Positions 1 to 9,881 of a stretch of 64,000 bases of DNA are shown here, piece after piece; within the stretch, counting starts at the first letter, position 1, and every line of letters begins with the position of its first letter. Made by a program: the position numbers and the translations under genes. The notes below the pieces were generated by a model. It worked only from the letters and a program-made list of their open reading frames with translations, searched no databases and was not told the DNA's origin. The DNA is from Streptomyces sp. SPB162 (lineage in GTDB: Bacteria; Actinomycetota; Actinomycetes; Streptomycetales; Streptomycetaceae): contig NZ_JAQFII010000001.1 in the NCBI RefSeq assembly GCF_029504575.1, positions 3,541,001 to 3,605,000 on the forward strand, in the 5' to 3' direction.

Positions 1-1
1 G

Positions 2-1210
2 GCCACCGACGCTCTGGCCAGCGCAACGGCCACCTACGCCGTCCCGCTCTTGGTCCTGGTCACCACCGGCTCCACCGCCTTGACCGGCCTTGCCTTCCTC
101 CTCGAATGGGCACCTCGGCTGGCGGCCTTCTCCTTCGCCGGATCGATGGTCGACCGGTGGGGTGCCGGCCGTGTCTTCCGGATGTCCAACCTGGTGCGCA
201 CTGCCGTGGTCGCCCTGGCCGGTGCCGTGCTGTTTGTCCTGCCCGGCACCGGGACGATGACAACGAGTGTTGTCCTGACTTTCGGTGCTGTCTCCGGGCT
301 GCTCGCGGAGGTCTCCTTCGTCGCGATGGAGACGCTCGGTGCTGAAGCCAGCCGCCGGTTGGGCAACGAGGCCCACCGGGTACAGGCCGCGCAGACCGGG
401 ATCGACCAGTGCGCGATGCTCGTCGGTCCGCTCTTGGGCGGCCTACTGCTTCTCGCCGGCCCGACGTTGCTCCTGACCGCGGTCGCCCTGTTGGCTCTGA
501 CCGCTGCCGCGACTGCATCCAGCGCTGGAGGCGTCCCGGGGCACAGGTCAGCGCCCAGCAGTCTCTTGACCGGGTGGGCAACCCTGCGCCGCACCCCAGC
601 CCTCGCGTGGTTGGTCGGCGGCCTGGCCGCCTCCAACTTGGCCACGGGCGTACTGCAGGCCGCCGCCCCGATCACCGTCATCCACCACTTCCACTACTCC
701 ACCGCCGCCGTCGGCTCGGTCTGGAGCGCGGCAGCAGTTGCCTCGTTGATTGCCGTGTGGACCAGTCGCCGTGCGATCGATCGCTTCGGTATCTGGCCGG
801 TCGGCGCGGTGACGGCTGCCGTTTCGACGGCGGCGTGTCTGGCGACCGCCCTCGCGCCGAGCTTCGCCACGTACACCGTGGCGGTGGCGGCGGTCATGGC
901 TGGCGAAGGCGCGATGACCGTCGTCCTGCGAACCCTGCGGTCCCGCCTCATCCCGGCGCAGGCGTTCGGCTCCACCCTGGCGGTGACGATCATCCTGGTG
1001 CTGCTTCCGCTTCCGCTGGCCGGAGTCCTGATCGCGCTCGTGCCCCCTGCTGACATTCCGCACCTGCTCCTGGCGTGCGCCGCTCTCCAGGGCCTGGCGC
1101 TGACCGCGTGCTTCGCCGGTCTGCGACGGCACCGCGCCGCCTGCGACCTCTCCGAGCCGCAGGTTCCTGCACTCCACAAGGAGCCCGCCCCAGCGCCGGA
1201 TGCCGTGTGA
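2..1210 (+). CDS. MFS transporter, 5' end outside the window
   Basis: Major facilitator superfamily permease, probably a drug or peptide exporter in the cytoplasmic membrane. The reading frame is open from base 2, so the start lies outside the window and about 400 residues are visible. Many hydrophobic helices alternate with short charged loops. A loop near the visible N-terminus (GSMVDRWGAGRVFRM) resembles the MFS loop 2-3 signature G..aDR.GrR. The protein ends in a Pro-rich tail, and the gene is followed about 70 bases later by an ATP-grasp ligase on the same strand. A ligase beside an exporter is common in small peptide or amino-acid-conjugate loci, so joint function is likely, but the substrate is unknown. 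Confidence 0.85.
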   Translation, partial: ATDALASATATYAVPLLVLVTTGSTALTGLAFLLEWAPRLAAFSFAGSMVDRWGAGRVFRMSNLVRTAVVALAGAVLFVLPGTGTMTTSVVLTFGAVSGLLAEVSFVAMETLGAEASRRLGNEAHRVQAAQTGIDQCAMLVGPLLGGLLLLAGPTLLLTAVALLALTAAATASSAGGVPGHRSAPSSLLTGWATLRRTPALAWLVGGLAASNLATGVLQAAAPITVIHHFHYSTAAVGSVWSAAAVASLIAVWTSRRAIDRFGIWPVGAVTAAVSTAACLATALAPSFATYTVAVAAVMAGEGAMTVVLRTLRSRLIPAQAFGSTLAVTIILVLLPLPLAGVLIALVPPADIPHLLLACAALQGLALTACFAGLRRHRAACDLSEPQVPALHKEPAPAPDAV

Positions 1211-1280
1211 ACGGTCGCTGAGCGCCCCAATGCACCTTGTCCTTCCTCCTCTTCCCACCACCACCTCACGGAGGCTCTCC

Positions 1281-2513
1281 ATGTCCCGAACCACTCGCCC
1301 GCTGCTGATCGTCGTCGGCGGCACGGATCCCGTCTATCGCGGCTACTGCGTCGAGCAGGTCGCCGCCGCATACCCGATCGCGCTGATCGACACCAAGCCG
1401 CCTTCCTGGCAGCAGCACCTGGTGGTCGACCACGAGGTCGCCGACACCCACGACCCGGAGGCCGTGGTCGCTGCCGGCCTGGCCCTGGCAGCTCGTCACT
1501 CCATCGCCGGAGTCGTCACCTGGGACGAGTACACGCTCGTGCCCACCGCTGAACTCGCCGCCCGTCTGAACGTGCCCGGGAACAGCGCTGCGGCGATGAC
1601 TGCCTGCCGGGACAAGGCGACCAGCCGCCGCCTGTTCGACGAGCACAACGTGCCTTCGGCCACGTCCACCCGCGTCGACAACCTGACGGCGGCGGAAACA
1701 GCCGCGCTCCGCACCGGCTTCCCGGTCGTCCTCAAGCCTTCCTCCCATGCCGCCAGCATCGGCGTGGTCCGCGTCGATACGCCCGAGGAACTGCCCTCCG
1801 CCTGGGAGTTCGCTGCCGCCGGGGCCGGTGAGCAAGGCCCGGAAGGCAGCGGTGTGCTGGTCGAGGAGTACCTGTCCGGCCCGGAGATATCGGTGGAGTG
1901 CGTCACTCAGCACGGCATCACCACCGCCCTGGCCGTGACCCGCAAGGAGGTCGCCTTCCCTCCGTACTTCGAGGAAGTCGGCCACACCGTGAGTGCCGGC
2001 GACCCGCTCCTGCCCGAGGTCGCCCCCGTCGCTGTTCAGGCAGTGCGGGCGCTGGGCGTGACGACTGGCGTCCAACACGTTGAGATGCGCCTCACCGCGT
2101 CCGGTCCACGCATCATCGAGGTCAACTCCCGTATCGGCGGCGACCTGATCGGGCAGCTCGTCCGCCTCGCCACCGGCCTCGCACTGCCCCGGATCGCGGC
2201 CGATGTCGCCTGCGGACGGATTCCCGACCTGACGCCCACGGCGCACAGCACTGCTGCGATAAAGATCGTCTATCCCCCGGCTACCGGCACCCTCTCCGCC
2301 CGCGACCTGGCGATCCACCCTGGTCCGGAGTCCCCGTGGCTGCACCAGGTGACGTGGCTCCGCGACGTCGGAGAGCGGGTCGTACTGCCGCCGGCGGGCA
2401 ACCTCGACACCAGCCGGGTCGGCTTCCTCATCGTCACCGCAGACAGCGCCGAAGCGGCCCAGGGCTCTCTCTCGTCTCTCGCCGACGCCCTGACTCTGTC
2501 GGTGGCCCCGTGA
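1281..2513 (+). CDS. ATP-grasp domain carboxylate-amine ligase-like protein
   Basis: ATP-grasp enzyme of 410 residues. The family activates a carboxylate as acyl phosphate and joins it to an amine or thiol. The ATG at 1281 is chosen because GGAGG lies 6 bases upstream; an in-frame ATG at 1200 lacks a ribosome site and overlaps the previous gene. Visible parts are an N-terminal Rossmann-like preATP-grasp region (LLIVVGGTDPVYRGYC), the ATP-binding lid (VLKPSSHAASIGVVRV), the VLVEEYLSGPEISVE segment and the metal-binding IIEVNSRIGGDLI. This resembles amino-acid ligases and biotin-carboxylase-like enzymes of unassigned substrate. The upstream MFS gene may export the product. Confidence 0.85.
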   Translation: MSRTTRPLLIVVGGTDPVYRGYCVEQVAAAYPIALIDTKPPSWQQHLVVDHEVADTHDPEAVVAAGLALAARHSIAGVVTWDEYTLVPTAELAARLNVPGNSAAAMTACRDKATSRRLFDEHNVPSATSTRVDNLTAAETAALRTGFPVVLKPSSHAASIGVVRVDTPEELPSAWEFAAAGAGEQGPEGSGVLVEEYLSGPEISVECVTQHGITTALAVTRKEVAFPPYFEEVGHTVSAGDPLLPEVAPVAVQAVRALGVTTGVQHVEMRLTASGPRIIEVNSRIGGDLIGQLVRLATGLALPRIAADVACGRIPDLTPTAHSTAAIKIVYPPATGTLSARDLAIHPGPESPWLHQVTWLRDVGERVVLPPAGNLDTSRVGFLIVTADSAEAAQGSLSSLADALTLSVAP

Positions 2514-2641
2514 ACCTTCCCACTGCCCTCGGACGCCACAGATCCGAAACGCAGACCTGTGACCGTCCATCCGGGTGGGGAGCACGTCGGTCTCGTGCCC
2601 CCACCCAGCCCGGAAGTCCAGTACATGATCGAGGAGCAACC

Positions 2642-3307
2642 GTGCCCGAGTTCTACCCGAGCATCGGCGAGGCCATCGGTGCCGCGATGCAGCACAACAT
2701 CCGGCTCGCCCATGGCAGCGAGACGTCGGGCTCCGACAAGCCGCTGCAGGTCCGCCACCTGCCCCATCCTTCCTCCGACCCATACTCCGTTCCCGGGATG
2801 ATCGCCCGGCTCACCGAGACCGCAGAGCCCAACGAGGTCGCCGGAATCGTCGAGGAGATCAACGGTGCGCTGGTCGGCGCTCTCCCGCAGCTGACCGAAC
2901 TCGTCGCCGCCGCCGCCGACTGGACCCGCGTCCGCCTGACGTTCGACGACCCGAACCACAACCCCGCCTTCGAGACCTGGACGCGGCTGGCCGCCGCCCA
3001 CGGCATGCTCCTGGACGTCCAAGAGCAATTGGAGGTCGCCGAGGACGGGATCGCCGCGTGCCCTGCCGAACGCACCGACCCCAGGCACCACGAGATGGTC
3101 AATGTCCTGCGAACCAGGGAGCTGCTCAGCGATGTCCTCGGTGCTGGTCCGGTCCCGCCGACCGCCGATGGCACTGCGGAAACGAATCGGCAGCGCGCTG
3201 CCCGTACCTCCTCACCGAAGGCTGTCACCCAGCGCACGACGTCACCGGTCGGCTCCGCAGACGCTGCGCCGAGCACTCCGCCGCCCCGAGCCCCTCGCAC
3301 TCGATAG
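2642..3307 (+). CDS. hypothetical protein of the mobile element
   Basis: A 221-residue soluble protein that I cannot assign to a family. The GTG at 2642 follows GAGGAG at 2631 and opens with VPEFYPSIGEAIG. The first 170 residues are predicted mostly helical with regular Leu/Ala spacing; the last 50 are a Pro/Ser/Thr/Arg-rich, probably disordered tail. That tail style recurs in most small genes between 2.6 and 14 kb, suggesting one gene family environment. It precedes the conjugation coupling gene on the same strand and is probably part of the element backbone. Confidence 0.6.
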   Translation: MPEFYPSIGEAIGAAMQHNIRLAHGSETSGSDKPLQVRHLPHPSSDPYSVPGMIARLTETAEPNEVAGIVEEINGALVGALPQLTELVAAAADWTRVRLTFDDPNHNPAFETWTRLAAAHGMLLDVQEQLEVAEDGIAACPAERTDPRHHEMVNVLRTRELLSDVLGAGPVPPTADGTAETNRQRAARTSSPKAVTQRTTSPVGSADAAPSTPPPRAPRTR

Positions 3308-3415
3308 CCCCGGCCGTCGACTCCCTTCCTGAACAGGAGCCTCCTCGATGATCAGCAGAAGAGCGCCGCGTGCCCCGCCCTCATCAGTCGCCTGCGCTCA
3401 CTTCCAGGACTCACC

Positions 3416-5204
3416 ATGCCCGCACCGCGTACCAGCGCGCCCTCGACCACCACCGGGTCGGACGCGCTCCTCTACCTCCTCTTCGGCATACTCGGCATCG
3501 CGCTAGCCTTCGGTTCGCTGGCCTGGCTGAGCGGTTCTCTCACCAACTCCTTCTTGGGAGCAGGGACTTGGCCTCCGTTCAGGGCCACTGACGCACTGCT
3601 TCATCCCGAGGTGCTGTGGCCGCACCTGAGCCCCACCGCCCTGCTGGTCGGCGCGCGGATCATCCCCGGCCTGCTGTCGGTCTGCCTCACCGTCCTCGGC
3701 CTGGTGCTGTGGATGCGCCTGCGCGGCGGCACGAAGAACGGCCTTGCCCGGAAGGCCGACCTTGCCCCGCTGCTGGACAAGGAGATCACCGCCAAGGCCA
3801 GGAGCCTGCGGCCGTCCTTGAGCGGCCGGGAGTGTAAAAGAGGTCGCCCCTGCCGACCGCGGAATCCTTCTCGGCGCCCTTTCCCCGGGCCGGGCCCCTG
3901 TCCGCGCGTCCTGGGAGGACGTGATCGTCGCGATCATGGCTCCGCGCTCTGGAAAGACATCCGGGCTCGCGATCCCCGCGATTCTCGCGGCACCCGGCCC
4001 GGTCCTGCTCACCAGTAACAAAGCCGCGAACGACGCCTTCACCGCGACGGTGGACGCTCGGGCCGAGGTCGGTGCGATCTGGACGCTCGACCCGCAGCAG
4101 ATCGCCCACCACCCGCGCGAGATGTGGTGGGACATCCTGGCCGACGCTCGCGACCTGGCCGGGGCGAAGCGTTTGGCCGGGCACTTCGTCGCCGCCAGCG
4201 TGGACGATTCGAATGGCTCCGACTTCTGGTCCACCGCCGCGAGCAACACGCTCGGCGCGCTGTTCCTCGCTGCCGCCAGCCACCGCCGCCCGATCACCGA
4301 CGTCCTTGCCTGGCTCGCCTCCCCCGCCGACCGGACCCCGGTCGACCTGCTCACCGATGCCGGCCACGACGCGGTCGCGGCCCAGCTCCAGGGGACCGTC
4401 TCCGGTGCGACGGAAACGCGCGACGGAATCTTCGAGACGGCGCGGCAGTACGCGAGCTGCCTGCTCGATGCGGACGTCGCAGCGTGGGTAACCCCCGCCA
4501 AGGGTCTCCCTGAGTTCAAGCCCTTCGCGTTCGCCACGTCCCGCGACACCTTGTACCTGTTGAGCAAGGACGGCGGCGGCAGCGCGAGCGCGATCATCGC
4601 CGCAGCGGCTGACGCCGTGATGCGCGCGGCCGTGGTCGTCGCCGAGCGCTCAGGCGGACGGCTGGACCCGCCCGCGCTGTGCGTCCTCGACGAGGCCGCG
4701 AACGTGTGCAAGATCTCGGATCTCCCGGACTTGTACAGCCACTTGGGCAGCCGGGGTGTCATCCCGATGACGATCTTGCAGTCCTACCGGCAGGGTCAGC
4801 GGTGCTGGGGCGAGGCCGGCATGGACGCGCTCTGGTCTGCGGCCACCGTCAAGATCATCGGAAGTGGCATCGACGACGCGGACTTCGCCGACCGGCTCAG
4901 CAGGCAGGTCGGCGACCACGACGTCCAGACCACCTCGGTGTCGACCAGCGACGGCGGCAAATCCACCTCGGTCAGCATGCGCACCGAGCGGATCCTGCCG
5001 CCCGACGCGATCCGTGCCCTGCCCAAGGGCAAGGCTCTGCTCCTGGCCACGGGTATCCGGGTTGCCATGCTTGACCTCCGGCCCTGGTACAAGGAGCCGT
5101 CCGCCAAGGTGGTCGGCCCTGCTTCGGCCCGTGCGACGAAGGCGATCACCGAACGGGCCCTCGCGAAGGCCAACGCCCGTGACGACTTCGGGTTGTCGGC
5201 ATGA
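3416..5204 (+). pseudogene. VirD4/TraG-like conjugative coupling ATPase, frameshifted
   Basis: Type IV coupling protein, the membrane ATPase that docks the relaxase-DNA complex to the transfer channel. The N-terminal frame (ATG 3416) encodes two membrane helices, LLYLLFGILGIALAFG and a second around residues 75-100. The rest lies in another frame: VAPADRGILLG, the P-loop IMAPRSGKTSGLAIPAI, the Walker B-like ALCVLDEAANV and the ILQSYRQGQRCWGEAGM segment, ending at 5204. The two frames join between about 3815 and 3845; dropping one G of the CCGGG near 3829 makes them continuous. As written, the ATPase is cut from its membrane anchor; an internal GTG at 3921 could start only the soluble part. 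A base-call error is possible. The next gene overlaps its stop (ATGA). Confidence 0.75.
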
Positions 5205-5430
5205 GCGCGCCACGCCGCGTCCGGGGCGGCTCGTACGTTCGCCGGTCGTTCTGCGCGACGGGCAGTGGTGGTTGGTCAGCGGCGCCGGTTCGATACTCGC
5301 CTCCGATCCCACGTTCACCCGCACTCTGGACTGCCTCGCGCAGGCGATGGCCGCTGCGGACCAAGCGGTCGCCGATCTCCGTGCCCGGGAGGGCGAGCCT
5401 CCTGCTTCTGACGCAGGGGGCCAGCGATGA
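5201..5430 (+). pseudogene. small hypothetical protein, apparent frameshift
   Basis: A short gene of about 76 codons tucked between the coupling protein and the DnaB-N-like gene, with 4-base overlaps at both ends (ATGA at 5201, ATGA at 5427). The ATG frame reads MSAPRRVRGGSYVRR and then becomes non-coding in style. From about 5240 a second frame reads VVLRDGQWWLVSGAGSILAS and a helical tail ending exactly at 5430. One missing C in the CGCCGG near 5236 would join them. The arrangement of overlaps argues that this was one functional small gene. Function unknown. Confidence 0.5.
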
Positions 5431-6597
5431 ACCCGCTGCTGGGCGCGGAGCAGGCGGTGCTCGGTTCCGTGCTCCTCGACCCGGGCCAGCTCTCGCACCT
5501 TGACTGGCTCGCGCCGGATCACTTCTACCGGCCGGTCCACCAGGCGCTGTTCGCCGCGTTGCGCAAGCTCCGGGACGACGGTCACCCCGCGTTGGCCGAA
5601 GAGTCCGTACCGCTGTCATGGGTGACCGATGCGGTCGCCGAGGCCAGCACCCACGTACGGGGGCTGACCGCGGTGTACGCCCACACCCTGATCTCGGCCT
5701 GCCCGCGTCCCGCGCACGCTCCGGTGTACGGCCGCATGGTGCTGGAGGGCGCGATCCATCGCAGCATCACGGAACACGCGATCCGTCTGCACCAGGCGGC
5801 CCGCGCCGACGCCCTACAAGGCGAAGTCGAGGGAGCCCTGCATTACGCGGACGTCCTGACCGGCGTGCTCAGCGATCTCGCACAGCGGTGGGGTACCGAA
5901 CCGCGCCCGGTCGCGCCTGCTACTCCACCGGCCACCGTCCCGGTCACGCCACCTCCGGTTCGGGCCGAGCAGGTCGCCGAGGACGAGCGGTTCCTGCTGG
6001 CCGTCCTCGCCGAGCGACCGAAGGCCATGGACGAGGTAGTCGGCTGGCTGCGGCCCGGCGACTTCGCCGACCCCGCCCACGGGCAGCTCTACCGCTGCCT
6101 CGGCGCGCTGCACCACCGGGGTGAGCCCATCGATCGGGTCACCTTGCTCTGGGAGGCCCAGCGGCGTGGGCTTCTGGCCGACGGGACGCTGTCCGGCGAT
6201 CAGCTCGCCGCCATCTGCGATGGCGTGGGTCCAGGCAGCGCCGAATGGCTCGGCGAGTTGGTGATGCGCTCGTCGGTCACCCGCACGGCGGCGACCTCTG
6301 CGCGGACCATCCGGGGCCTTGGCGGAGAACGAGGCTCTGACCCCCGGGCGGCTCATCAATCACGCATTGCACGCGCTCGGTCCCCTCGATGAAGTGCGCT
6401 CCCGCTGGCAGGCGGTGAACGGCCGCCCCGCACCGACGCCGACGGCCCCGACTCGCTCGGCGACCGGGCCGCCCCCTGCACAGGTGCACGCGGCACTCGC
6501 CCGCAGCGCACCGCGCCCAGCCTCGCCATCCTCGGCACGGCCGGGGTCTGCCCCCAGCCTGGCCGCCCTGCGACCGCCATCTCGCGGGCACGGCTGA
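5427..6597 (+). pseudogene. DnaB N-terminal-domain-like protein, frameshifted near the end
   Basis: About 390 codons resembling two tandem copies of the DnaB helicase N-terminal domain: LLGAEQAVLGSVLLDPGQLS near residues 3-24 and EDERFLLAVLAERPKAMDEV near residue 185. No RecA-like ATPase domain or Walker A is present, so it is not a helicase by itself; such proteins in actinomycete elements may act as primase or helicase partners. The main frame stops at 6392, but AENEALTPGRLINHALHAL continues in the next frame from 6319 to 6597. An extra G in the GGGG at 6313-6316 explains the switch. The natural protein probably ended at 6597. Confidence 0.65.
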
Positions 6598-6642
6598 CCC
6601 TCCCTCCCCTTACGTCGCTTGTCCCTCCCTTTGGAATTCACC

Positions 6643-7225
6643 ATGAAGAACACCCCGGTCTCCGACGCCCTGGCCCTGCGCGCCACGGCGTCAGCATTCG
6701 ATGCCCAGCGCGGCAAGCTCCCGGTCCCCGGAGACCCTCACCGCTCGCCGAGCAGCGTCGCCGTCGCCCGGCAGATCTCCGAACTCGGCGCGTTGATCAA
6801 CGGTTTAGGGCGACGAGGTCCTCTTCCGCGCCGTCGACCAAGACCAGGAGTCCCGCAGTGCACGGGTCATCACCGGCTTCGCCGCCGCCGTTGGCCCCGC
6901 TGGCGAAGCGGCATCCGCGCTCGGGGCAGTAGCCCATCAGCTTGCGTTCCTGAACCAGACCGAGCACCTTCGCGACCAGCCCGATGCCCGGGACGCGCGG
7001 GAGGCTGCGGTGCGGGTTACGGAGGACGCGCTCGGTGTGGCGGACACAGCCCTACGCGAAGCAGCCGATTCCCTTCACGCCGCGTCGGCGACGGTCTCGC
7101 CCCCGTTGGTTCGGCTGCAGGCAGCCCGTAGCCGGTCCGCGACCGCAGGACTCGCATCCGCTTCGCCTTCGCCTGCCGGCCCGGGAGCACCAGCTCCTGC
7201 GGACCAGATCACTCGGGGCCGGTGA
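6643..7225 (+). pseudogene. hypothetical coiled-coil protein, frameshifted
   Basis: The ATG at 6643 starts MKNTPVSDALALRATASAF and reads well to LGALINGL, then degenerates. In the adjacent frame the text resumes as DEVLFRAVDQDQESRSARVI and stays open to 7225. Removing one G of GGG at 6808-6810 fuses the two parts into a protein of about 193 residues. The restored sequence is Ala/Glu/Arg-rich with heptad-like spacing and a Pro/Ser/Ala tail, so it is probably helical or coiled coil. No known family recognised. The downstream methyltransferase ATG follows the stop by 1 base, suggesting coupled translation. Confidence 0.5.
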
Positions 7226-7226
7226 C

Positions 7227-8424
7227 ATGCAGACCGCTATCGCGCTCCCTCCGCTGATCGGCTCGCTCTGCTCGGGGTACGGCGGGCTGGACCTCGGTGT
7301 CCAGTCCGCGCTCGGCGGCACGCTGGCCTGGCACGCGGAGGTCGATCCGAACGCCTCGCGCATCCTGGCCCGCCACTGGCCCGGTGTCCCGAACCTGGGC
7401 GATATCACGACCGTCGGCTGGTCCGCCGTGCCCCGGGTGTGCGTCCTGACGGCGGGCTTCCCCTGTCAAAGACGTCTCGGTCGCCGGCCGTCGGGCCGGA
7501 CTCAACGCCCAGACCCGCTCCGGGCTGTGGCTGCACGTCGCCCGTGCGGTCGAAGCCCTCCGACCTTGCCTGGTTGTGATCGAGAATGTGCGCGGCCTCC
7601 TCACCTCACCCGCCGGTTCCCCTGGCGACGTGGAATTCTGCCCGTGGTGTCTGGGAGACACCCCAGGTCAGCCTCCTCTGCGGGCACTCGGTGCCGTACT
7701 CGGCTCCCTGGCCGACCTCCGGTACGACGCGAAGTGGCTCGTGCTTCGCGCCTCCGACATCGGAGCCCCGCACCGTCGCGAGCGCACGTTCCTCGTCGCC
7801 TGGCCCACCGAACACCCTGTTCAAGACGCCGACCAGCAACATCGCGAAGAACGGCGGCTCGCAACACCCTTCCAAGAGGAAGAGCGGCGGACACGGCCCG
7901 AACCTGGCCGACGAGGTGGAGTGGCTCCTGCCCACTCCGAAGGCGTCGGACGGAATCAAGGGCTCGCCCAACCAGCGCCACGGCAACGGGGACATGACCC
8001 TGCCGAGCGCGGCGGCGTCCCTGCTGCCCACACCGCGGGCCAGCGACACGGGCACGCCGGGACGCCGACCGGGCAAGGGATGGCGTCCTCCCCTGTCAGC
8101 AGTGGTGCTGCCGCTCTGGACGGAATCGGCTCCGGAAACCGGGGGGCCGACCAGCGATGGGGGGCGTACGCAGCCGCCATCGCCCGATGGGAGATGCTCA
8201 CCCGCCCCGCGCCACCGCCCACCGATGCGGCCGGACGTCTTCGTGCCGACTTCGTGGAGTGGATGCAGGGCCTGGAGCCCGGCTGGGTCACCGCCACCCC
8301 GGGGCTCGGACGACCGGCTCAACTCACCGCACTCGGCAACGGCGTCGTGCCTCAACAGGCCACCCGAGCAGTGCAGTTGCTGGCCCCGCCCTTCCCGCGC
8401 TGCCCTCGCTGCGCGACGGCGTAA
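7227..8424 (+). pseudogene. DNA cytosine C5-methyltransferase, three frame breaks
   Basis: Type II-style 5-methylcytosine methyltransferase. Motif I (IGSLCSGYGGLDLGV) and the start of motif IV (TAGFPCQ, with the catalytic Cys) lie in the first frame. The rest of motif IV (DVSVAGRRAG) and ENVRGLL lie in a second frame, reached by dropping one A of AAA at 7468-7470. ASDIGAPHRRERTF (motif VIII-like) follows. The segment LFKTPTSNIAKNGGSQHPSK needs another shift near 7810. The C-terminal RWGAYAAAIARWEML and LTALGNGVVPQQA (motif X) return after one G is added at the G6 run 8141-8146. Such orphan methyltransferases are common on actinomycete elements and may evade host restriction. As written it cannot be made in one piece. 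Confidence 0.75.
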
Positions 8425-8517
8425 CACCCCACTACCGGGTTTTCCCGGCCGGACCAAATCGCGGTTCCTCCGGATCCTCTTCCTCATGTCGCCGTCTCAC
8501 AGATGGAGCACGCCCCC

Positions 8518-9117
8518 ATGTCCGACACCAGCACGACCGCCCCCGACCCGGAGCCGTTCCGCGTCCCCGACGGGGACCTCGACGACCTCGCCAGCACCCT
8601 CGCCAAGACGATGGCCGAGGTCAGGCAGCACGGCGTCATCCTCGACCGCCTGGGCTCCGAGCCTGCTCCCGCTTCCGCCGAGCTTCCGCCGCCTGACGGC
8701 GTTCCGGCCGCCCTGGCTGCCTCCACGCAGGTGGATGGCCCCACTTCGGTGTTCATCCTCGCCCTGGGCGGTGAGGCGTACGCGATCGAGATCGCCGCGC
8801 TCAGCGACTGGGTGAACTACCTATTCCTCCCGGTGTACGGCCGGGAGATCAGCACCAGCCGCCCGTGGTGCGAGCAGTGGCACGAACACCCCGAGGCCGT
8901 CGCCCGTCTCCACGCCCTCTGGCTCGCGTGGCAGCAGCTCACCGACGCCGAGGCCGGCCTGTCCGGTCCTTCGACGTGGCACCGCGACCACCTGGACCAG
9001 ACGCTGGCCCATCTGCGCGCTCCCGATGGCCCCTTCGCCGCGTGCACGACGAGCGCGACCCGGCCCAACCATCGCGTGCTGGCCACCCCCGCACCGCAGT
9101 TGGGGCTGGCAGCATGA
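8518..9117 (+). CDS. DUF4913 domain protein
   Basis: A 199-residue intact protein. The ATG at 8518 is preferred over 8503 because TGGAG sits about 10 bases before it. Residues 85-155 match the DUF4913 pattern of spaced Trp and a WC..W..HPEAV.RL..LW.AW core (WCEQWHEHPEAVARLHALW). DUF4913 proteins are found mainly on actinobacterial integrative elements and their role is unknown. The N-terminal 60 residues are acidic and Pro-rich. The stop overlaps the next ATG by 4 bases, so it belongs to the same transcription unit. Confidence 0.75.
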   Translation: MSDTSTTAPDPEPFRVPDGDLDDLASTLAKTMAEVRQHGVILDRLGSEPAPASAELPPPDGVPAALAASTQVDGPTSVFILALGGEAYAIEIAALSDWVNYLFLPVYGREISTSRPWCEQWHEHPEAVARLHALWLAWQQLTDAEAGLSGPSTWHRDHLDQTLAHLRAPDGPFAACTTSATRPNHRVLATPAPQLGLAA

Positions 9118-9881
9118 GCAACGAACTCGACTTCCGCCTGCAGGACTTCGAGCCCGCTGACGCGGATTCGGAGTACGCGGAGCATCGGTTCTGGGGCAGC
9201 GACTTCAGCGTCATGGCCGAGCATCACACCACGCCCAACGGCTCCCACAGTTTTGTCGTCGCCCACGACAGCTCGGTCACCTGGGGTGTACCGGGGGAAC
9301 CCCAGATCGCTGCCATCAAGGTCGCACGGGATCTCAGCCTGAACACCTTCACCTTCGAGTCGACGTATCACTCCTCGGTGTCCTTCGCTCAGAACTGGCT
9401 GATCGGGCAAGGCTGCCCGCCCGAGCAGATCTCCCAGATCAGCGACGGCTTCACACAACCAGCCGATGACCTGTCGACCCGTATCGAGCAGCAGATCCGC
9501 TCCTCGGGAAGCCGGTACGAGGTGTTGGAGAGCGACACCACTGACTACGGCCCGGCCGAGAACTGGACGATGGTCCAGGACTCTGCCGCAACCCAGGCCC
9601 CGATCCGGGTCTTCCTGGAAGAGGCGGACCTCGAAGCAGGCACCTACACGGTGCGCGAAGGCGCCTTCGCCGACGAGGAAGCCGCCCAACACTGGCTGGA
9701 AACCCGCGACAGCCCACTGCCGCAGCCAGCGGAATACCGTAGCGACGCCGCCGCCCTCCGGACCCGTGCTGCCCTCACCCGGTCGGCCGGTGCCTCCGCG
9801 CTACCGAAGGCCGGCCCCGATGCCCAGAGTGCGCCGTCGGTAGCAACGGCACAGCGACCGAGCCCCGGGCGGTCGATGTGA
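9114..9881 (+). CDS. hypothetical acidic protein
   Basis: A 255-residue intact protein starting at the ATGA overlap with the DUF4913 gene (MSNELDFRLQDFEPADADSE). Residues 1-210 are acidic with alternating beta-type segments and several Trp/Tyr; the last 45 are a Ser/Ala/Pro tail. No family recognised. Its stop overlaps the next gene by 4 bases, placing it in a run of at least four coupled genes (8518-11025). A role in element maintenance or transfer is inferred only from position. Confidence 0.6.
   Translation: MSNELDFRLQDFEPADADSEYAEHRFWGSDFSVMAEHHTTPNGSHSFVVAHDSSVTWGVPGEPQIAAIKVARDLSLNTFTFESTYHSSVSFAQNWLIGQGCPPEQISQISDGFTQPADDLSTRIEQQIRSSGSRYEVLESDTTDYGPAENWTMVQDSAATQAPIRVFLEEADLEAGTYTVREGAFADEEAAQHWLETRDSPLPQPAEYRSDAAALRTRAALTRSAGASALPKAGPDAQSAPSVATAQRPSPGRSM

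Noticed and set aside
3416..8424. Programmed ribosomal frameshifting as the explanation for all split genes
   Set aside because: The breaks need both plus and minus shifts at different runs in adjacent genes, without a common slippery site and stimulator. The IS5 transposase is the only case where programmed shifting is expected.
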